Under the pieces are notes generated by a model, which made no database searches, was not told the origin of the DNA, and worked only from the letters and a program-made list of their open reading frames with translations. Shown piece after piece: positions 34,701 to 46,379 of a stretch of 64,000 nucleotides of DNA. The DNA is from Tetraselmis striata (lineage: Eukaryota; Chlorophyta; Chlorodendrophyceae; Chlorodendrales; Chlorodendraceae). The DNA lies in NCBI GenBank assembly GCA_006384855.1, contig VCJN01000548.1, positions 86,435-150,434 on the forward strand, written 5' to 3'. Both the position numbers and the translations under genes were made by a program. The number at the start of each line of letters is the position of its first letter. Position 1 is the first letter of the stretch.

Positions 34701-37557
34701 GGTATGGGTTTAGGGTACAGGGTGTTCAGGGCCAAGACCTTCAATGGTAGAAAGAGTGAGCTCTGTCATGTTCCATCAAATTCAGCATATTTTGTTGCGA
34801 GTTTTTCAGTGGCATTGCCACAGGTAGAATACGAGGCTGAGGCTCATGCTGACCCGCAATGGGTGCATCTTTCCCCCGCTTTTGCTCCGTCACAGGCGGC
34901 AGCGCTGGCGCAGGCAGCGGCGATGTACAGCATGCCGGGCATGCCGCCGGCGTTCCCGCCCGCCTTCAACCCCGCGCTGCTGATGCACGCGGGCGGCGGC
35001 TACGACCTGAGCCGCATGCCGCCGCCGATGCCGCCCGGGCTGCCGCCGGAATACGCAGCTTACCACGCGCGCATGATGGACTTTTACGCCCAGCAGCACG
35101 GTCATCATGGCGGCGGCGGCGGCTCGCACGCGTCAGCGATGGCTGCTGCCGCCGCCGCGGCCGCCGCCGCCAACGACCCCGCCGCAGCCAGCATGGCGGC
35201 GGCTGCATATGCCGCCGCCACCGGGGGCGCACCGCTGCCCCGCAGCGGGAAGACCTGCTCGGAGCCGGAGGGCCCCGGGTGGCGCGGCGGCGGCCATTAT
35301 GATGGCCCGCCCGGGCACCATCGCCGCGGCCACCCGCAGCACCGCGAGGGCGGCGGCCGGCGGGACGGCAGCCGTGGCGGCCGCCGCGGGGAGGGGCACC
35401 GCCGCCACAGCGACGAGGACGCCGGGGGCGGCGGCCACTCCTCCCTGCTGGAGCAGCTCAAGTCCAACAAGGTGCGCCCACTGTACTCCAGGGTCTTGGT
35501 TGGTACGCAAGCCAGAGTCCACGTACAAAATCAAACGCAAGATATCTACAAAAGACTGACAGCAGCAATAAGCTTAATAGCGCCATTATAAACCCTGAGA
35601 CCACTGCGCTGAAACCCGCTGTAGTACTGCTTCCACGGAAGGGGGTTGACGCAACGGAAGCGTCCCTTCTTCTGGCCTGACATTGCCATCTGGCCTCTCT
35701 GCGTTGCCCCCGTCCGCCGGCGCAGGCAAAGAAGGTGGATCTGCAGGACATCGCCGGCCACGTGGTGGAGTTCTGCACCGACCAGCACGGCAGCCGCTTC
35801 ATCCAGCTGAAGCTGGAGAGCAGCACGCCCGCCGAGACGGCGCCCATCTTCAACGAGGTACCCCCCCGCCCCGCCCACCCCTCCCTCTCCTGCTTCGCTC
35901 TGCCTCTGGCGCGCTCTACAGCCCTTGCCCCCCCCCCCCCCCCCCCCTCTTTCTGCTACGCTGAGCGTGCTGACTGCCCATGGCGCTGGGTTGGCGGTGG
36001 CACAGGTCGTGGCATCGGCCATCCCGCTGATGACCGATGTGTTTGGTAACTACGTCGTGCAAAAGTTCCTGGAGCACGGGAGCGAGGAGCAGCAGGAGGC
36101 AGTGGCGGAGGCGCTGACGGGCGAGGTGCTCACGCTCAGCCTGCAGATGTACGGCTGCCGCGTGGTGCAGAAGGCGCTGGAGATGCTGCGCCTGGAGCGG
36201 CAGCAGATGATCGTGGCCGAGCTGCAGAGCCACGTGATGCGCTGCGTGCGCGACCAGAACGGCAACCACGTCATCCAAAAGTGCATAGAGTGCGTGCCCA
36301 CGCCGCACGTCGCCTTCATGGTCGACTCCTTCAAGGTGAGGGGCAGCCACGGCGCCACATCCAGGCTGGCAAGGACCAGTTTAAGATAGGCGGTTTGTTA
36401 TCCGCACGCATTCAGAGTATGAGATGTTTTTATCCATATTATGTCTACTTGCACTGACAGTTTAGCTTCTACTAATTCTGGACCTAAACTACAGCCTCAC
36501 TCCTGAAACATCAAATTTCATAAAAAAACTGAATCAAAAAATGTAACCCACAATCAATGTCTCATACTTCATAATTGCCCCCCCCCCCTTCCCTTGAAAA
36601 AAGGTGATGATGCCTCCGGCTGTTCTTGGCTGACTCGCTTGGCTGTGACTGGCCGGCTGGCGCTCTGCAGGGGCAAGTGGCGTCGCTGTCGGCGCACCCC
36701 TACGGCTGCCGCGTCATACAGCGCGTGCTGGAGCACTGCTCAGACGAGGCGCGGCTGCTCAGCGTGATGGAGGAGGTGCTGGCTGCGACATGCCAGCTCG
36801 CGCAGGACCAGTACGGCAACTACGTGGTGCAGCACGTGCTGGAGCGCGGCGCCGCGGCGGACCGCACCGTCGTCATCACGCAGCTGGCGGGCCAGATCGT
36901 GGAGATGAGCCAGAACAAGTTTGCGTCCAACGTGATCGAAAAGTGCCTGCAGCACGGCTCGCACTCGGACCGCCAGATCCTCATTGCCGAGATCATTGGC
37001 AACAACGACGAGAACGGGCCGCTTCAGATCATGATGAAGGACCAGTTCGGCAACTACGTCGTGCAGAAGCTGCTCGAGGCACGGCCGACCCCCGACCACC
37101 CCCCTCCCCCCGTTTAGCAGCTTGCACGTTCACACGGCCATCGACCTTGCCTCGACCCTGTATCTGCTATACATATATATAGCGAAAAATCGACTGGAAA
37201 AAATCATGCCTGCCCGCTCTCGGACGGGTGCCTCGGGCCTGACCGCTGATACATATTGTTCACTGCGGGTCGAGTGCGCGTCGTCGAAGCCTTCCGAAGG
37301 ACTAACCGATGCGGGTGCGACTGCAACAACAGGTGTGTGACGACAGCCAGCGCGAAGAGCTGCTGGCCCGCATCAAGGCCTCGCTGCACAACCTGAAGAA
37401 GTACACCTATGGGAAGCACATCGTGGCGCGCGTCGAGAAGCTGGTGACCAACACGCAGCGCCTGCTGCGCCACTCTCCCCGTCCGCCCGCGGGCGCCAGC
37501 ATGGCTGCGCCTGCCGCCGACGGCTCTCTGCCGCCGGCGATGGTGGGAGGGCCGTAA
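31793..37557 (+). CDS. PUM: Pumilio-family RNA-binding protein (PUF), 5' end unresolved
   Basis: Twelve exons found: 31793-32016, 32238-32397, 32525-32626, 32745-32840, 32954-33101, 33257-33570, 33896-34327, 34896-35471, 35726-35857, 36006-36335, 36671-37078, 37333-37557. They join in phase to at least 1048 residues. The N-terminal half is low complexity, with the plant-Pumilio motif [20 protein letters not shown] in exon 2 and Ala-, Pro- and Gly/His-rich stretches. The C-terminal third (from about residue 685) has eight PUF repeats whose recognition triplets read [49 protein letters not shown] and FGNYVVQ. These equal the classical Pumilio set, so the expected target is UGUANAUA in mRNA 3' UTRs, leading to repression or decay. 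The intron inside repeat 8 (37079-37332) must start with GC. The start codon was not identified. Confidence 0.92.
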
Positions 37558-40500
37558 GGGCCCCCTTGCCCGCCCTCCCTCCTGCCCCGTACCCCTACCA
37601 CCGCCTCCCCGACAACCAGCCCAGGAGCCCAACGCCCCGAGAGCCCCCTGCAAGAGTCGGAGCCGACGGAGCTTCTCCACACTGTGCTGCCGACCATGGC
37701 AGCGTACGTAGTGTGCATAGTAACATGAGTCAGTCAGCGAGTACGCCGTCCTCGGCGGCGCTGTCGGCGACCCCCAGAAGACGATCCACGACCTGCCCGA
37801 GCGAGAGACGACAGGCCGCAGGAGCAGCCGCGCGCGCGCCCCCGCAACACACACATTTTGTGAATCTCCCCCTTCGTTGGCGGGCGAGGCGCGCGCGAGC
37901 CGGCCGCGAGCCGCCGAGAATTTGTGTATAAATGTCCCTGATGATGAGTAGTACATTGATGTTTTTATTCCGGCTGCAGCCGCGCGTGGCTGATGACTCC
38001 TCCGCCTCCTCTTATTCAAGCAGGCAAATCCGTAGTACACTTGTGAAAAGAGGACCCCCCCCCCCCCCCCCCCCCCGGCCTCCCCTGTGCGGCTGTTCCC
38101 GTCCATTGTCAGAGTCTCCATGTTGTAAGTCAAAGCTAAGGACTGCAGACTGCGCTGCCCACTTGCACTCGCCTACGATCACCGCAGCGTCACGCCTGCC
38201 CGATTACTACCTATATATTGCCGCTACTGCTTGCTCATTGGCGATGCGTGAATGCTGCGTGCAGATGTTGTGCTTGATCGCGTTTTGCATTCATACATTA
38301 CGTTGTGATTCGTCCTGGTTGTCCCAGTTGACGGCACTTACGACCGCTGGCGTGTCCCGGATCTACCTGGTTGATGTATTCTGAATTTTAGCCCTTCGGG
38401 GTTCGCAAGAGGCAATGTTCAATGTTCGCAATGGCAAGGGCTATGCCATACCTACAACTGCAGTTGGCGCAAGAGGTCAAGTGCGGGGGCACCATTGGCC
38501 GATGACCCGGGGCGGACTTTTATTACTGGATTGTATTGGGAGTATTGTATAGATTGTAGGAATCGGAAACTCGGAATAAAAGATACCCCTAATGCTGTAC
38601 CTACATATAGCACAGCCAAGTCCATCTCATTAATTGAAGCTGCTTAGTAAAACGCTACAGCATTTTGATACCAGTTTTCATAATGCCGAGTCCTATGCGA
38701 TACACTATTGATATTCGTCATCATCTTGATAGGCGCCCCCTGAGGCAATATAAGCGCGATTGCAATAAAGCTGAGCCTCTTGACGGGCGTCGAAGTGCTC
38801 AGCGCAGGTACGACCAGGCGCCTCTAGATGCTACTACATGTATACGCCACCAACAGTCCAAATGACTCTTTTGACAGCTTGGCTGCCCCCCGCGGCCCTG
38901 GCCTTGCGTCACCACCACCATTGTACCAAAGCAAGTAAATATAAGACATGATTAATGAATAAGAAATACCTAGCTTATGCATAAGGAATAATGCGCTGAA
39001 TGAGCTTCGATCCCTGCGTAGGAATCCCGCGGGAGTAGTCGGCACTGGGCGCCCGTGGGTTGCGCCCATACGCTGGGCGGCCCGCATCGCCGCGCGCAAC
39101 AGCAAATGCACTCATCGACGAGTCGATACCGCGCCATTAGCGAGGCTCCGCGCACGCGACATACACATCCGGCCACAGAGTGATGACATAATTACGTGGC
39201 AATGCTGCGTCTCGCGAAAGGAGTCTCGGGATAGATATAAAGATTGACATGTTCAGCTCTGTGTGATGACGATACAATACGGTGAATAATGAATATATCT
39301 GATGACGCGTGATGCGGCATGGCGCACAGCGCGATCCTACTGCCGCCTGCGAGTTCTCGCCAACCAGAACTCACTCAGGTAGCAAAGTTGATGTGGAATA
39401 TCGGCGTTGTTGCGATGGGCGACTCACTGGGTGCTACAGCTCAGCTGGCAGAGGTGCTATCTTGCACCGGGCGCTCGTTTGTGTTACATCTCGCCGGGCG
39501 TTGTGCGATATATGCATTGCGGCAGCGTTATTATTGCGCAGCAGGACAGGGACTGGTTTCGGAGCAACGAAACGCCCGCCGGCATAGGAGCTTACATTAG
39601 TACGGTGCGTTGGCGGCGCGCCATTTAATGCCTCGAGTCATGACGCTTCATCAGTCGAGCCATCCATCGCCCGACCTGCACTAATAGTCTAATACTACTA
39701 AGGGTTAGTACGTACATGTACGTAGTACATTAGTGGCGCGCGCCGGTCGTATTGGCATGGCTTCTGGTACCATACCGTGGATGACTACTCTCAAGCTGTC
39801 GCGTAGCGCATACTGAGTAGCCTCGTCTCCTGTCGCTTCGTCGCACCACGTTGCAGCGCTGCTTGCGATGGGCTCGACTCTACGTACCTGCATTTCAAGA
39901 AGGAAACACCCCATCATTTACACTACATCAACGATGAGTACGCTCGCCGTAATAATGCGCACATCCCTGCAACTCAAAAGGCCCCGGCGCGGCCGTCCAT
40001 CACTCCATCGTGCTCGTTTCGCAGTGGCTTGCTCTCGCAGCGCGGGAACGGTAATCCGTGGTCATCGGCGGTGCCCGGTACGTTGCCCAATGCCCGCAGG
40101 GTCTGCGCGCCACTTATTGGCCCTTGATTATTGCATGTTTTCGCGCGCAGCTCTTGCTCATCGCCTCATGCCCAATCATGATATAATCAACTTAGAATAT
40201 TATTCATCAACGGCTTGAGATGTAATAAGTGTCGGAGGGGGGGGGGGGGGGGGCTGCCTATTATGCTCGTGATTCCGCTCTGCGCAGATTCGAACCCTGC
40301 CGGGCCTCTCAGGGGAAATATAACCGAGGGGGTAGGGGGGCCCAATGCAAATATTTTTAGGTTCTCCTACAAACCCTAGTACAGTGGCTATCCGCGCGAC
40401 CCGCATCCCGATAAAAAGGCGATGTACTCGCCCCTCGCGGGCGGATTTTCCCCGCTTAGGGGCCCGCTAGGCGCAGCCCAACAGAAGAATATGGGAGCGT

Positions 40501-43500
40501 ATTGATGGCCAGCCCTACCACATACCCTGGACGATTCCCTAGCAGGTGACCATATGGAACCACCCGCTGACTCGGGGGCTGCACCCCTGCGCAGTATGGG
40601 CTGAAGCCCGGCTCTACCACGGGCGCATTGAATGCGACAACAACTGTAGGTGGACTAGCTTGTGAGCAAGCCTTTATCGCAGTATTGGCCGTTTTGCGGG
40701 AAATGCTCACTTGCTTGCGTGCCGATGGTGGGGAGAGCGCGCCTTTGTGAATGTGCTCTACGCTGGTAGAGCTAACTCTTGGCGTGCATCCGTAGGTACA
40801 GATAAAACGCATATACGTGCGATATAAAAATTTGTGCCCTCGTGACATTGGGTTATCAAATTCATTACTAACCCTGAACAATGACACGCGCACGTATGGC
40901 TTTTACGAGAGCCCAACAAATGCCACTTAGGGCTCCCCCCACGCATGATGTCGTGTTCACGTATGACACATGGAAGGGCGCGGCCGGAAACGAAGGTGAG
41001 GGCTCATAATGGGCCAATGTACAATTGATGCTTGACAAGGGGGGCAAGGCTTTTGTGGGTGGGTGTACTTTACCGGGAGCGCTGCGGTTTTGCAAAGCCG
41101 CCGCCCGGTAGTGCACGTTCATCGTCGTCATCCATCGTCGCGTTACGCGCGCGCGTCATGCGCATCGACGTCGTCGTACGTCGCCATAATAATAATATTA
41201 GCGCAGGCGGGATTATCTATCTTAATCAAGCAGCATCAAGTCGAGTGGTCGTCGTCATTAATATCGTTGTCGCCGCGGAGCCACCTAACAATATACCGGG
41301 CCACAAAGAGTCAATTGAGAACATCGCGCGATACCGGTACAATACCGGTCGTCGCTGGTACGGATGAGGGTCTCATCACATTTTCACATTCATAGTCCAC
41401 GGCGACGGATCATGGAAGTGGGATCCCGCATGGCCACATCCGCATCCCGCCACATCCGGAATGTCAGTCAACATCGATCCCACTTTTAGTATCGCCGTGT
41501 TGCTGAGCGGTGGGAACGTAGCGAGAGGTGCCATTTGCCCTGTTGCTGCTCAGGCTTTGCAAAGGGGGGAGGGTGTGGTGGACGGATGGATGGCCCATTT
41601 TGGTGACCTCATCCACAATGTTTTCTCTTTTAATTTTTAATAAGGCATAAGGCTTTGATGCGCGCCCGCCGATTGGAATATGATAATATCTATATACGGA
41701 CTGCGCCCTCGTGCATGCCAGTTCCCTGCTATATCGGACCATAAAATCTCACATCGTGAGATCGTCTACTCTAGTAGTTCGTTGTTTTGATGCCTAGTAC
41801 ACCCAACAAAACATCGCTGATATATCGCTTATCCGCTCGTTCACCTCGTGTCATCTTCTACTTTGTGTCGGCGGTAGATGTTATATAGTTGCAGTCCTTG
41901 TGTGCTTGATACACCGGTCCATGAAACCTGGCATGCGCCGTGGTTCCGACGTCTCTCAGACGAAATCAGGCAACTCTTCACTGCTGCGATGCTTCGCCGC
42001 GCGCCAATGATCGCGTCGTTAGGTCAAAAACAACATCGCCGCGGCGCTACTGCTGCGCATATGCACGTGACCAACTCTAGTGAGCGCCTCCCGACTATCC
42101 GGGTGCTCGCCTCGAATATATTATTATCGCCGCCTCGCGAATGCAACGCGGGAACGATGGCATGGCCCTCCGCCGGGGCCTTACTTTATATCATCTTGCA
42201 TGGCTATACGACGCATGCACGCGCCGCGACTACATGCCGCCGTCAGTGTCGGGCTTGCAAAGCCCCGGCGCGTAACAATAATAGGTATGCATGGACGGCG
42301 TCGCCGTGCGACAGAGCAACCCCGTCCGCGCTTGCCCCCCCCCCCCCCCCCCCCCGCCCCCTTTGGGGCGGCCCCCATCGCAGCCGTCCCGCTGGTGCCC
42401 ACCGCTGGTCGTGACGTGATTTCCTCAGCGGCTGATTCTGACTTTGGCACTTTGCTGTGTTAGATGCACAACTTCACTGCTAATCCGCCACGCCGATAAT
42501 CGCGTCATTAGGTCCTCGCGTATTGTCACTCTGCGCCATCAGGCTTCATCGATAGACATTGACATAATCATCATATTTAATACAGCACACACCGGTACGG
42601 GTGCCAATATATAACATAACCTGCGCGCTTTTATCAGTTTACTTATTGCAAATTCAAATTGTTGCACCCCCGCAGTGCAATGTATATATATATCTTGTTA
42701 GCTCGCCGCGAGCATCATCGATGATGAATTATATTACTGTCTACATTGTTTTAGTTTATGATATTCTTTATAATGTGCCAGGATGTGCGCAGCATTGCAG
42801 CGCGTATTTACAAAAATTATAACGTCGAACCGCGTTACCTATGTACTAAGCCAGCATTTAATCCTGAGTATTACTTGCGAATAACCTGTTCGCGAATCGA
42901 GGTTGCGGTTTGTCGCCTGCTTAAAACGATGATGTGTGTACTACCGGTAGACTGGCAGTCGTGAAAACTGCCGTGCAATATGTACTAACATATACAACTG
43001 TACATACATCAGTCTTATACTTTATTCTGCATGGACAGAAACATATGCAGTCAGGTAATAGTCTTATTTTCACCAAATCTGCATATCGTATTATTGTATG
43101 AATGGATGGATGTATGTATGTATGTATGTATGTATGTATGCACATTGTGCGTGTGTGTGTATGTGTGGGTGTGTATGACCGTGAGTGTGTCCGTGTGCGT
43201 TTATGTGCCGCAGCACGATGTCAAGCATGGCATGAAGACACTTATTTTTACATGTATGTATCACTCCATGCAGTCCCCACCTTTGCGGGCTTGCCGCGCC
43301 ATGACGACAACCTGCAGGCGACCTCGCATGCGACTCCCCACGTCGTCGGCTAACTACGACTCCAGACGGCTTCGAAGTTACACTAGCACGAGAATTTGCA
43401 AAAGCTATTGATTACGCTCGCCTTTGGTTACCAGTTGTTATTCCATATATAACATACACACTTGCCACAAACAGTACATATTAAGTACGCGTACCACATC

Positions 43501-43564
43501 GAGAGATGATATGCACTACGACCCTGCTCAAAGCACCATATTTCGCCAGTGAGAATGTACCGGA
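37558..43564. other. Gene desert: Pumilio 3' UTR side, then AT-rich DNA
   Basis: The first few hundred bases should be Pumilio 3' UTR; a TGTAA occurs at 38124-38128. Beyond that no exon or known protein fragment is visible. Landmarks are poly-C at about 38057-38076, poly-G at about 40238-40254, poly-C at about 42335-42354 and an ATGT array at 43108-43140. Many short open frames exist, but none has coherent composition, splice structure or recognisable motifs. Confidence 0.5.
43108..43140. repeat. ATGT tetranucleotide microsatellite
   Basis: Eight tandem TATG/ATGT units, followed by a GT-rich stretch to about 43200. Confidence 0.9.
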
Positions 43565-44315
43565 CTAACGATGTACACCAATCCACATAAGTCTTTGCAC
43601 ATAGAAATCCGCGCGTATCCTCGCCTTGGTGCCCAAGCCATGGGGCCACGGGGCCATGGAGCCTTGTAATCCAGTGTATGCAAGCCTCCTACGCCAAGGA
43701 GGCAGCCGTTTCTCCCGATTATCGCACTTTTATAATAATCGTTCTTCGGTAATGGCATTGCTTGGCACATGGGTAAACCACAGAAAAAACCGGCCATGAA
43801 TAGGGGGCAACTTGTTGGCGGCGTAGCTACCATCCGTCGCGCATGCCCGCGCGCTGCCGGTGGTGGGTGGACGTATACATGCGCTGTAAGACGACCGAGC
43901 TTGAGCCCAATCCATGCACACTACCGATGCAATGCATGGCATTTCCATGAATGTGTGTCAGCCATGCCGTCGTCGTGATGGGGCCAATCATCCCACAATT
44001 TTCCAAGCTGCAGGATAAGCGCCGTTGACTGCGCCTCGCTACGTAAAAGTAGCACACATAAAGTGCCTTCGATTCCTTAGGTGCATGCTTATACCGCCCG
44101 CACCGTAGGCTAAGCGCGAGCTAGTCCCCTCGACAACAATGTCGCCACTGCTGCACAGGTCTGTGCGCATGTTGTCACACATGTCACCCATCATCCAAGG
44201 GGAGAAGCCGAAATGATGACGTGGTCCGCGCGATTTGGAGACCTATCCAAGGGGTCCTCGCGCCTGGGAACATGCGTGGAAGGGCTCATTACATGCACCC
44301 ATCATGCGTCCCCAC
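43565..44315 (-). repeat. Dispersed repeat, copy B (inverted relative to copy A at 10.7-11.3 kb)
   Basis: The reverse complement matches copy A in order. Read on the plus strand the blocks are CCGCGCGTATCCTCGCC near 43610, the CTCCTTGGCGTAG block reversed near 43690, TTCCAAGCTGCAG near 44002, and CCTCGCGCCTGGGAAC near 44255. An additional stretch of about 150-190 bases lies between 43760 and 43960. There is no intact reading frame. Confidence 0.75.
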
Positions 44316-44896
44316 CCACAGTGAGTGGGCTGGCTGGGATACCAGAACAGGGGGGGGGGGGTAACTTTGACAGGCCACGGGCTTTCCATCGCACTAATTT
44401 ACAGCCCAATCTGATAAATACGTCGAAATGTTATGAATTAAAATATGATTGAAATATTACTGCTTCTTGCAGGGCGAACAGCCAGTTTGCGAATGTCGCA
44501 TGCAGCCCGCTAGCTGAGCATAGACTCCAAACCATGCGCCGCGCGGCATGGGGTAGGTGGCCAACACGTGTATCTCGGCGACCACGGGAGAATAACACGG
44601 TTATTTATTCTGTCCAAATGTCGGCGTGCCGTGCGCTCAAACCTTTCACAGCCCGACCGTGCAGCACTTGTTACACTGGTAGTGTCGCATAACAGGCGCC
44701 GCGCGCGCCATGCGCTCCGTCGCATTGTCCCTAGCACACCATGTGCACGCTCTTTCATGGCTATCTTCGCAATGGCTGCAACGGCGTAGATTATGCGTGG
44801 ATTTACCGACTAGAAGCGACCAAACCCAAATCAGATCCATAAAAACATGCAGACTTTTGTGGGCTGCTGTATATATTTCAGGAGCGCACGTATACC

Positions 44897-44981
<85 letters not shown>

Positions 44982-46379
44982 CAGGGTCGGCTACTACTCA
45001 CCAGCTCATCAGCCGCTAACTACGCTGTGATGAAGCGCTCTGCGATTATCAATCAGCATTGCTTATAAATTGTCACTTATATTTATGAGTGTGTGCTAGG
45101 GACTCATAGATATAATATGAATAATTATGTGGCAGTACGCCGGCATCAGGAGGAGCTGTTACTGTGTACTTTCATGGTGATTTCGCTTGTTTATATGTCG
45201 TTGTCCAGTATCAACGCGGCGGCGGCGCAGTTGTTTCTTTGTTGGACTGATGCCATCGCCGAAAACGCGTGGCGACATTGTGTATATGGCTGCAAATGTC
45301 GTGTAGGTACAGTGCAGCAGGTGCGGCGACGGTGCGTGCAGACGGACTGTCCCATGATAACTACGAAAAGCATTAAAGCACATAAAGGAGCTGTCAAGGT
45401 GTGCCGCGTGTGGTACGCAGTGTGCTGCGCGGAATGGCGGATTGAGTGTGTAGCCACGTCGCCGCAAACTCTCGGGTCTTAGGCCGGACAAAGCTCATCA
45501 AAGCAGCTAATGATGCGCAACAGCTTGGCGCCGCATTCACTTAGCCACATATACAGCATAATTTCAGCCCCACAAAGGTCTCCGATGCTCCGTTCAACAT
45601 CGTAATAATGTACCAAATCACCATATAACTACAGCAACTTAGCTAGCTAACAATGCTCTTGTACCTGGCCAGCCACCTGCCCCCAGTGTAATGATGATGG
45701 AACCTCTGCTCTCTCTCTCTCCAGCCTACCGCCGCAGCGGTGCGCATAGCAGCTGTGCCCGCTCCACTAACGCCGCTTGCCCATGCCGGCATGCACCCCG
45801 GCAGCGACTCAGAGGCTCACATGCACCATCACATCAGCCCACCCCGCTATTTTGGACGATCGTGGCGCTTTGCATACTACGGGTGCCGACGGACCTATAG
45901 CAACCCTTGTCACTAGCGTCAAATTGGGCTTGCATGCAACCTGTACGGACATTCCCCATAGTTCTGCCATTGTCTCTACATTTGACCTCTAACAGGGGCA
46001 TGGCGGGGTCTTAAGTGCAGTGCCGCATCACCGCGCCGGCACCCGCAGCTCACAGAAGCCCCTACAGGCACAACTGCTGAGTCGAGATGGGTTCAGGGTT
46101 TGCTAATCAAAAGCCCTAAACCCCACCTCTGCTCCAGGCGGGTGTGCTGTCGAGCTGCGGGATCTCGTATTTACATCAGAGCGCAGCGCCCCTGGCATCG
46201 AGCTCGGCCCGCGCAGCGCCGCAGTGCGCGCACAGATCCGTGCGTTTCTTCACCACAGCACCAGCTTGGCGGCGGTAAAGCTACGACGACACCCGAGCCA
46301 TCGAGAGTTCGCATCGTTCCATGTCAAATGGTCCGCGGTGCGGGTGACTTGCTCGGGGGGGCTGGCGCGCCGCCCTGCC
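44316..46379. other. Non-coding interval with a long CA microsatellite
   Basis: No supported gene. A poly-G run lies near 44351 and the CA array at 44897-44979. An open frame at 45093-45482 has Cys-rich but unrecognised content and no splice context. Confidence 0.45.
44897..44979. repeat. Long uninterrupted CA microsatellite
   Basis: About 41 perfect CA units. Confidence 0.97.

Noticed and set aside
39431-39500. tRNA-like sequence (CAGCTCAGCTGGCAGAGG followed by a GGTGC/GCACC stem)
   Set aside because: The hairpin loop is six, not seven, bases and there is no T-arm or box B at the right distance; at most a degenerate tRNA-derived fragment.
40270-40330. Minus-strand GGTTCGAATC with a short stem, like a tRNA T-arm
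   Set aside because: No D-arm, anticodon arm or acceptor stem can be formed around it.
44710-45068. Open frames of His-Thr or Val-Cys repeats
   Set aside because: Direct translation of the CA microsatellite.
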